Source: Marinomonas foliarum (GTDB lineage Bacteria; Pseudomonadota; Gammaproteobacteria; Pseudomonadales; Marinomonadaceae). From it: DNA of 40,400 nt. Location of the stretch: NCBI RefSeq assembly GCF_003337275.1, contig NZ_QPJQ01000028.1, positions 1-40,400 of the forward strand. The letters run 5' to 3'. Of the stretch, positions 34,591 to 40,400 are shown in pieces; within the stretch, counting starts at the first letter, position 1; each line of letters starts with the position of its first letter. A model generated the notes under the pieces. The model saw only the letters and a program-made list of their open reading frames with translations. It was not told the origin of the DNA and made no database searches. The position numbers were made by a program, and so were the translations under genes.

Positions 34591-36873
34591 ATGAAAAACT
34601 CTGCACAATCACATTGTCCTTTTCATGCTTCAAATAAGCGTAACGAAGAGGCAACGGAATTTGATATGTTTGGAGCGGAGTATCAACATTGTCCTGCGAG
34701 TTCTCTACAGTCATTTCGTGAAGAAAAGCCGATCTTCTTTTCGGAAAAAATGAACTATTGGGTAGTAACCCGTTATGCAGACATTCGTGAGATATTTCGT
34801 GATCCTGTTGTTTTTTCGGCTCGCAATGTATTAGAAAAATTTACCCCAGATACGCCAGAAACCGCAGAGATCTTACGCTCTTATAACTACGGTATGAATC
34901 GCACTTTGGTCAATGAGGACGAGCCGATTCACATGGAACGCCGCCGCGAGTTACTTGATGCTTTTGAAGCCGACAAACTTGAAGGGCTGCGCGAGCTCAC
35001 CAGAACGTTAGTGACTCAAAAGGTGGATGAATTTATAGGTTTGGGCAAAGTAGACCTCATGGCCACGCTATTGTGGGATATACCTGTCATCGTTGCGCTT
35101 AAATTTTTGGGCGTGCCTGATGATGATATTTCGGTCTTACAACAGTATGGCGTAGCGCACAAGGTCAATACTTGGGGTCGCCCTTCACCCGAAGAACAGC
35201 AGCATGTGGCCACTAATGTGGGCAAATTTTGGCATTATTCAGGTGACGTGCTAGAACGCATGAAACGCAATACAGACGGCCAAAGTGGCTGGATGTATGA
35301 CATGATCCGCAAAAATCAAACTAACCCTCGTGTTGTCACAGACAACTACCTGCATTCTATGATGATGGCTATTTTGGTTGCCGCCCACGAAACAACGGCT
35401 ACTGCCACGGCGAACGCCATAAAGCATCTTTTGTCTAAGCCCAAACTTTGGCAAAAATTACATCATCAGCCAGAGCTTATTCCTGCTGCAGTGGAAGAAT
35501 GCCTACGCTACGCCGGTCCGATTGTGTCTTGGCGGCGTGAGGCCACACAAAACGTACAAATAAACGGCGTCAATATTGCCAAAGGTGACAAACTGTTTCT
35601 TGTGATGGCTGCAGCGAACCGAGACCCAGAACAGTTTGAGAACCCTGAAGAACTTGATATCTTGCGCGATAACGCCAGTGAGCACTTATCTTTTGGTTAC
35701 GGTGCTCACCAGTGTCTTGGGCGCAATATCGGTCGTCTGGAAATGTGCGCTTTTATCGAAGAGTTGACTCGTCGCATCCCGGATATGACGCTTTCAAAGC
35801 AGACCTTTACCGCCACTCCCAATACCTCGTTTCATGGGCCTGAAGCACTGTGGGTTGAATGGAACCCAGAAGCAATCAAAGGCACCGAAACAGCTAGTGT
35901 TTTTGCAATTGGCAACCCAGACAAGCGCACCATAGTTCGCCAGGCTAAAGTTGTGGCAATTCATACGGTTGCCACCGACATTAAAGAAATTGTCTTAGCG
36001 TCAGAAGACGACACCTTGGCGTTTCCTCATTGGACCCCAGGGGCGCACATTGAGCTTCATCTGCCGAACGGCTTAAATCGCAAATACTCCTTGTGCCCAA
36101 GTGTTAATACTGCGAATTATTCTATTATGGTCAAGCAAGAGCCTGAAGGAAAAGGTGGCTCAATGTGGATTCATCAAAACCTTAAATTGGGGGATAAACT
36201 GCCCATTCAAGGCCCCAAAAACTTCTTTCCATTACAGTCTCACGCCCAGCCTGTTTTATTGATCGCAGGGGGTATAGGAATCACCCCCATGTTGTCCATG
36301 GCTGAACAACTCACACGCGAAAACAAAGCTTTTAGGCTGCTGTACTGTGGTCGTACACGAGACAGCATGGTGCAAAACCACCAGTTGAAAAAGTATGAGC
36401 AAAACATTGAGCTATTTATTTCTAGCGAAGGAAAGCGTCTAAATTTAGACGCTGAACTCAAAACAAGCCCACCAGGGACGCCTATTTATACCTGTGGCCC
36501 CGAGGGCTTGATCCATGAAATCCAAGTTTTAGCTGAACGGTATCACCATATACTGAGTTCTGAACTTTTCACCTCACAAAGCAATACCTTAAACCCCGAA
36601 AAAGAACATGCGTTTGATGTTGAGTTGGTTGATACCGGAAAAACCTACCATGTCCCAAGAGACAAAACACTCTTGGAAGTTATGTTAGATAACAATGTTG
36701 ACGTACCCAACGATTGTGCAGAAGGACTTTGTGGAAGCTGTGAAGTAATCGTTCTAGGAGGAGGTGAAATAAATCATCGAGACCACGTTCTTAGCGTAAA
36801 AGAAAGGCAAAGCAATAAAAGAATGATGACTTGTTGCTCCAGAGCATCAGGAAAAATAACCATAAAACTATAA
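34591..36873 (+). CDS. Self-sufficient cytochrome P450 (CYP116B-like): P450 fused to FMN reductase and [2Fe-2S] ferredoxin
   Basis: The 760-residue protein joins a P450 (about 1-430) to a phthalate-dioxygenase-reductase module (about 445-660) and a ferredoxin (about 670-760). Landmarks are the I-helix H266-E267-T268-T269, ExxR E303-R306, and heme ligand C375 in FGYGAHQCLG. The reductase has R497-K-Y-S for flavin and A559-GGIGITP for NAD(P)H, and the iron-sulfur ligands are C709-x4-C714-x2-C717-x30-C748. This is class VII architecture as in P450RhF and CYP116B enzymes (about 780 residues), which hydroxylate aromatics or O-dealkylate ethers. The ribosome binding site is AGGAG. A role in preparing the ring for cleavage is inferred. 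Confidence 0.93.
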   Translation: MKNSAQSHCPFHASNKRNEEATEFDMFGAEYQHCPASSLQSFREEKPIFFSEKMNYWVVTRYADIREIFRDPVVFSARNVLEKFTPDTPETAEILRSYNYGMNRTLVNEDEPIHMERRRELLDAFEADKLEGLRELTRTLVTQKVDEFIGLGKVDLMATLLWDIPVIVALKFLGVPDDDISVLQQYGVAHKVNTWGRPSPEEQQHVATNVGKFWHYSGDVLERMKRNTDGQSGWMYDMIRKNQTNPRVVTDNYLHSMMMAILVAAHETTATATANAIKHLLSKPKLWQKLHHQPELIPAAVEECLRYAGPIVSWRREATQNVQINGVNIAKGDKLFLVMAAANRDPEQFENPEELDILRDNASEHLSFGYGAHQCLGRNIGRLEMCAFIEELTRRIPDMTLSKQTFTATPNTSFHGPEALWVEWNPEAIKGTETASVFAIGNPDKRTIVRQAKVVAIHTVATDIKEIVLASEDDTLAFPHWTPGAHIELHLPNGLNRKYSLCPSVNTANYSIMVKQEPEGKGGSMWIHQNLKLGDKLPIQGPKNFFPLQSHAQPVLLIAGGIGITPMLSMAEQLTRENKAFRLLYCGRTRDSMVQNHQLKKYEQNIELFISSEGKRLNLDAELKTSPPGTPIYTCGPEGLIHEIQVLAERYHHILSSELFTSQSNTLNPEKEHAFDVELVDTGKTYHVPRDKTLLEVMLDNNVDVPNDCAEGLCGSCEVIVLGGGEINHRDHVLSVKERQSNKRMMTCCSRASGKITIKL

Positions 36874-36906
36874 ACCCAATAACAATAAAATAGGAAGAAA
36901 GCCAAT

Positions 36907-37956
36907 ATGTTTAAAAATATGCGATCTATTGTATTAGCTAGTACCGTTTTAGCGGGATTCAGTACATATACTTCAGCGCAGACCGTGCTTAATGTCAGCA
37001 CATGGCTACCGCCGACACACGCCCAAAATGCTGTGGTGTGGCCAACATGGGGTAAATGGGTAGAGGAGGCCACTGAGGGGCGTGTCACGGTTAACATCGA
37101 ATACAGCTCGAACAATCCAGCTCAGCTTTTTGACATAGTTGAAGACGGTGTATCAGATGCTGCATTCAGTTTTCATGGTTTCATTCCAGGGCGCTTTAAA
37201 TTACAAGAAATCGTAGAGCTACCAGGACTTGGCGTGAACGCTGAAGCAGCCTCAGCTGCTCACTGGCGTACTTATGAAAAATACCTTAAAAAAGCCAACG
37301 AACACGATGGTTTAGAGCTGATTGGCCTGTTTACTCACGGTACAGGAGTAATGCAAACACGCTTCCCTGTTACCAGTCTTGATGACTTGAAAGGTAAAAA
37401 AATTCGCATTGGCGGTGGCATTCAAGCCGAGATTGGCAGTCGATTGGAAGTGATCCCTGTGGCTGCGCCTGGAAATAAGGTCTATGAACTCATGCAAACA
37501 GGCGTAGTAGATGGTGTGTTTATGCCTATGACCGAACAGCAAGCCCAACGGTTGTATGAAGTTGCACCTTACGTTACGGCACTGCCAACTGGAATGTACA
37601 TGGGCAGTTTTGTAATGTTTATTAGTCCTGACTTCATGGATTCTTTGAGTGAAAAAGACGCCAACGCTATTCGTAGTGTCTCGGGAGAGCGTTTGTCAAT
37701 TATGGCAGGGGCAGCATGGGACAAGGCTGATATTGCGGCTAAAAAGTATGCCGAAGAGAAAGGCGGCACAGTCGTTGTGTTGGACAAAAATGATCCTATC
37801 ACGTTGTCTTATACAGAAAAAACATCCGGTTTAGATGAGAATTGGCTGGCATCAGTCAAGGATAAAAATGTGGATGCAAGAGCGGCATTAAAAATGTTGA
37901 GAGCAGAAGCTCAAGCGTATGCCAAAGAGCAACAAAAAGACGCTGGAGCGCGCTAG
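36907..37956 (+). CDS. dctP: TRAP transporter substrate-binding protein DctP
   Basis: This 349-residue periplasmic binding protein has a signal peptide, MFKNMRSIVLASTVLAGFST YTSA, cut before Q25. The DctP fold shows in VLNVSTWLPPTHAQNAVVWP, the FTHGTGVMQTRFPVTSLDDL segment and KGKKIRIGGGIQAEI, which carries the conserved Arg that usually binds the substrate carboxylate. It feeds an organic acid to the DctQM permease. The gene follows the P450 by 33 bases and is probably in the same operon, so the ligand should be the substrate of the P450 pathway. Confidence 0.92.
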   Translation: MFKNMRSIVLASTVLAGFSTYTSAQTVLNVSTWLPPTHAQNAVVWPTWGKWVEEATEGRVTVNIEYSSNNPAQLFDIVEDGVSDAAFSFHGFIPGRFKLQEIVELPGLGVNAEAASAAHWRTYEKYLKKANEHDGLELIGLFTHGTGVMQTRFPVTSLDDLKGKKIRIGGGIQAEIGSRLEVIPVAAPGNKVYELMQTGVVDGVFMPMTEQQAQRLYEVAPYVTALPTGMYMGSFVMFISPDFMDSLSEKDANAIRSVSGERLSIMAGAAWDKADIAAKKYAEEKGGTVVVLDKNDPITLSYTEKTSGLDENWLASVKDKNVDARAALKMLRAEAQAYAKEQQKDAGAR

Positions 37957-37957
37957 T

Positions 37958-38485
37958 ATGTCGTTTATCTCATGGTTGGACGCAAACTATGAGGAGAGAG
38001 GGCCAATGAAATGGTTGGCCTTCTTCTTTGAACTAATAGCAGCCAGTACGCTATTTGCTCTTATGGTCCTCACTTGTTTTGATGTTGTTGGTCGCTACTT
38101 CTTCAGTCAACCTATTCTTGGAACAACTGAATTGACAGAAATTGGCTTAGCTATTGTTATTTTCTCAGTGATGCCAGTTGTCACATGGCGTGGTGCACAC
38201 ATTGTTGTTGATTTGATTGATATATTTGTGAAGCATTCTGTTTTACGCCTACTTTCTTTGCTGTCTAGTGCTGTTATTGCCTCATCTCTTTATTTTGTTT
38301 CTTTTCGAATTTGGGATTTGGGAGCGCGAATGATAAGGCGCAATATTACTACAGACTTTTTGTATCTAGAGGTGGGCTTTTTTGTTCAATACATTGCCAT
38401 ATTAAGCTGGATTACAGGCATCAGTGCTCTTCTATATTTTGTTTTATCAGCCCGTAAATCATCCCCTCTAGGAGAAGTAAAATGA
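37958..38485 (+). CDS. dctQ: TRAP transporter small permease DctQ
   Basis: This four-helix membrane protein of 175 residues (MSFISWLDANYEERGPMKWL onward) has helices around FFFELIAASTLFALMVLTCF, TEIGLAIVIFSVMPVVTW, LLSLLSSAVIASSLYFV and IAILSWITGISALLYFV. The start at 37958 lies one base after the dctP stop. A second ATG at 38006 has a better ribosome binding site (GAGGAG) and could be the true start. It overlaps dctM by four bases (ATGA). Confidence 0.88.
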   Translation: MSFISWLDANYEERGPMKWLAFFFELIAASTLFALMVLTCFDVVGRYFFSQPILGTTELTEIGLAIVIFSVMPVVTWRGAHIVVDLIDIFVKHSVLRLLSLLSSAVIASSLYFVSFRIWDLGARMIRRNITTDFLYLEVGFFVQYIAILSWITGISALLYFVLSARKSSPLGEVK

Positions 38486-39810
38486 CATTAGTATTAGTTG
38501 GCTTCGCTATCCTTTTGATAATGATCATGCTGTTTCGAATCCCTATTGCCTTTGCAATGGGGATAGTAGGCTTCTTTGGTTTTGCTATTCTAAATGGTCT
38601 TACGTGGGACAATATCGACAGTTTCCGATGGAAAATCCCCCTTTCTATGGCTTCTAATCGCATTATTGATACCGCAAAGGATTATGGGCTTTCTATTATT
38701 CCTTTATTTATCTTAATGGGTAACTTAATAACTCGATCTGGGCTATCAAAAGAGTTGTATGAAGCTTCTTATGCTTTTTTGTGTCATAGGAAAGGTGGTG
38801 TTGCGATGGCGACCATCGCAGCATGTGGTGGCTTCTCTGCAGTAAGTGGGTCAAGCCTCGCCACTGCGGCCACAATGGCAAAAGTAGCCATGCCCCCTAT
38901 GAGAAAGTATGGCTACAGTGATGCCTTAGCGACCGCTTCCATTGCTGCAGGTGGCACATTGGGTATTTTGATTCCCCCTAGTGTCATGCTAATTGTTTAT
39001 GGTTTGTTAACTGAAACCAGTATTCGTGAGCTGTTTGCCGCAGGCCTAATTCCTGGGATTTTAGGCATCGTATTGTACCTTGGTGCAGTAAAATACACAG
39101 TTTGGAGAAATCCAGACGCCGGCCCAAGTGCTGAGCGGATGAGTTGGTCTGAAAGATTGCGAGCCCTAAAAGGCGTACGAGACATATTAGGCTTGTTTGT
39201 GTTGGTGATGGGAGGTATTTATTTGGGTATCTTCACTCCAACAGAAGCGGCGGGTATTGGTGCAGGCGGGGCGTTTATCATTGCGTTATTTCGTCGTAGT
39301 TTGAGCTTATCGTCTCTTTTCAAAACACTGGCTGACAGTGCACGAACTTCTGCTACCTTATTCGTTATTGTTATTGGTGCGCTGATCTTTTCTGATTTTA
39401 TTAACCGCGCTGGGCTACCAAGCATGATGGTTGATTTTGTATCGTCCCTAGATGTAGCACCAATCATGGTTATTTTTGTAATTCTAATGATTTACATCAT
39501 TCTTGGCATGGTATTAGAGAGCTTTTCGATGCTTTTGTTAACCATTCCTGTTTTTTTCCCAATTGTGGTAGATCTTGGTTATAGCCTAGTATGGTTTGGT
39601 ATCGTGGCGGTAATAGTGGTTGAAATTAGTCTAATCACGCCACCGGTTGGTATGAACGTCTTTGTACTTAGCGGCATCATCAAAGACGTTCGCACTGGTA
39701 CCATTTTCAAAGGCGTGTTGCCTTTTTGGACCGCCGATCTTATACGCTTGTTCCTTATAGTGGTCATTGCGCCACTATCCTTGTGGTTACCTAGCTTAAT
39801 TTATGATTAA
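38482..39810 (+). CDS. dctM: TRAP transporter large permease DctM
   Basis: This 442-residue protein has the many hydrophobic helices of the DctM family and its landmarks: SGSSLATAATMAKVAMPPMR, GGTLGILIPPSVMLIVYGLL and TPTEAAGIGAGGAF. It drives sodium-coupled import of the substrate delivered by DctP. Last gene of the cluster; a clear intrinsic terminator follows 78 bases after the stop. Confidence 0.93.
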   Translation: MTLVLVGFAILLIMIMLFRIPIAFAMGIVGFFGFAILNGLTWDNIDSFRWKIPLSMASNRIIDTAKDYGLSIIPLFILMGNLITRSGLSKELYEASYAFLCHRKGGVAMATIAACGGFSAVSGSSLATAATMAKVAMPPMRKYGYSDALATASIAAGGTLGILIPPSVMLIVYGLLTETSIRELFAAGLIPGILGIVLYLGAVKYTVWRNPDAGPSAERMSWSERLRALKGVRDILGLFVLVMGGIYLGIFTPTEAAGIGAGGAFIIALFRRSLSLSSLFKTLADSARTSATLFVIVIGALIFSDFINRAGLPSMMVDFVSSLDVAPIMVIFVILMIYIILGMVLESFSMLLLTIPVFFPIVVDLGYSLVWFGIVAVIVVEISLITPPVGMNVFVLSGIIKDVRTGTIFKGVLPFWTADLIRLFLIVVIAPLSLWLPSLIYD

Positions 39811-39887
39811 ACTGATATAACCCCCCATGATAATATTGAAATATAATATTAATTAATCCAAAAAAATCTAATAATCGTCACTGAATA

Positions 39888-39922
39888 ATGGCGTTTCAAA
39901 TATGAAACGCCATACTATTTTT
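39888..39922 (+). terminator. Intrinsic terminator after dctM
   Basis: ATGGCGTTTCA (39888-39898) and TGAAACGCCAT (39903-39913) form a perfect 11-base-pair stem with loop AATA, followed by ACTATTTTT. It marks the end of the fahA-to-dctM operon. Confidence 0.82.
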
Positions 39923-39992
39923 AGGCCTTTGTATCAGAAAGGTTTTTAGCCTTACTCGCTCTAAAAAAAGATCCCAAATATAGAGCAATTGA

Positions 39993-40400
39993 AGTACTTT
40001 TTCCTATTGTCAAGCGTGATTAGCTGTCCTCTTTTTCCTACCAATAGGCATCGAACTTTTTCCCAGCACCAGTAGCGCAGCACTTTCTGCTAACGCTTTC
40101 TCCTTTCGTCTGATCTCACGCTCTAGTTCTTTAATGCGTTTTTTGGCTGATTGTTGCTCTGCCGTGAGCTTAGTGTTTCTTGTCGCTTTCACCGTGTTGC
40201 CAGCAATACAAGCTTGCTTCCATTGCTTTACTTGCTCAGGGTACAACCCTTTTTCTCGGCAATACTGATTCAGATCCGCTGCAGACAAGGCAGCAGTTTC
40301 AAGTACGACAGCAAATTTTTCTTCATTTGACCACTTATCTGATGAACTCACTTTTGACTCGCTAAATCCTGATGTGTTGAATTGCTTTTGCCAACTATAC
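39993..40400 (-). mobile_element. IS3-family element, copy B, truncated, runs off the window
   Basis: This copy matches copy A from about 39993 to the window edge in the same orientation. It keeps the orfA side and lost almost all of orfB. With copy A it brackets the traL/traE debris and the fahA-P450-TRAP cluster as direct repeats about 10 kb apart. Confidence 0.8.
40010..40400 (-). CDS. IS3-family OrfA, copy B (partial)
   Basis: The frame is open from the window edge (FNTSGFSESKVSSSDKWSNE) through the second HTH (GLYPEQVKQWKQACIAG) and the zipper-like tail RIKELEREIRRKEKALAESA, ending LGKSSMPIGRKKRTANHA at 40010. The A-run that serves as the frameshift site in copy A is one base shorter here (AAAAAG), so OrfA reads into a third frame. 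The first 20 or so residues are outside the window. Confidence 0.8.
   Translation of the reverse strand, partial: YSWQKQFNTSGFSESKVSSSDKWSNEEKFAVVLETAALSAADLNQYCREKGLYPEQVKQWKQACIAGNTVKATRNTKLTAEQQSAKKRIKELEREIRRKEKALAESAALLVLGKSSMPIGRKKRTANHA

Noticed and set aside
28171..40400. Classical composite transposon with two intact IS3 copies
   Set aside because: Copy B is truncated and both copies carry frame-disrupting changes, so only bracketing, not activity, can be claimed.

Overview
The window looks like a mosaic catabolic island on a mobile replicon of a marine-type gammaproteobacterium. A genus such as Marinomonas would fit, but this is inferred from gene style and composition, not shown. 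Aromatic-degradation genes alternate with IS21, IS3, IS1182, IS66, IS5 and Tn3-family elements. Wrecked traL and traE genes of an F-type conjugation system at 30.3-30.9 kb suggest that the backbone is or was a conjugative plasmid or ICE.

Layout. (1) 1-1.4 kb: left part of an IS21-family element beside an IS3-family transposase tail. (2) 1.46-6.0 kb: phthalate-type operon pair: Rieske oxygenase on the minus strand, diverging from a reductase, a Gfo/Idh/MocA dihydrodiol dehydrogenase and a class II aldolase-type decarboxylase. Four regularly spaced TTAG-N4-CTAA palindromes lie in the divergent promoter region. (3) 6.1-12.2 kb: an IS1182-family transposase gene cut into three pieces by a resolvase-less Tn3-family element and an IS66 element; the pieces can be rejoined by eye. 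(4) 12.6-14.4 kb: a MarR regulator and an extra nadC with the same palindrome upstream. This resembles ophE, the quinolinate phosphoribosyltransferase recruited into phthalate degradation in Burkholderia. (5) 14.5-15.6 kb: IS5 and IS3 wreckage. (6) 15.9-25.7 kb: rnk, a 3' fragment of 3-hydroxybenzoate 4-monooxygenase (mobA), a LysR regulator with two N-terminal HTH domains, ligC, an aldo/keto reductase, and the convergent operon ligJ-ligK-ligU-ligI-ligA-ligB for protocatechuate 4,5-cleavage. (7) 26.0-27.9 kb: an IS5 transposase fused in frame to the DNA-binding half of an AraC regulator, and a wrecked galB. (8) 28.2-30.9 kb: an IS3-family element inside an IS21 copy, next to traL/traE debris. 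(9) 31.0-39.8 kb: LysR, fumarylacetoacetase, maleylacetoacetate isomerase, a small VOC metalloprotein, a self-sufficient CYP116B-like P450 and a TRAP transporter. (10) 40.0-40.4 kb: a second, truncated IS3 copy.

Function. Regions 2, 4 and 6 together make a nearly complete route: phthalate, cis-dihydrodiol, dihydroxyphthalate, protocatechuate, carboxy-hydroxymuconate semialdehyde, pyrone dicarboxylate, oxalomesaconate, carboxy-hydroxy-oxoadipate, then pyruvate plus oxaloacetate. Region 9 looks like a separate and possibly undescribed pathway: TRAP uptake of an organic acid, P450 hydroxylation or dealkylation, ring opening (perhaps by the VOC protein, since no homogentisate dioxygenase is present), then isomerisation and hydrolysis by MaiA and FahA. 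No rRNA, tRNA or CRISPR was seen.
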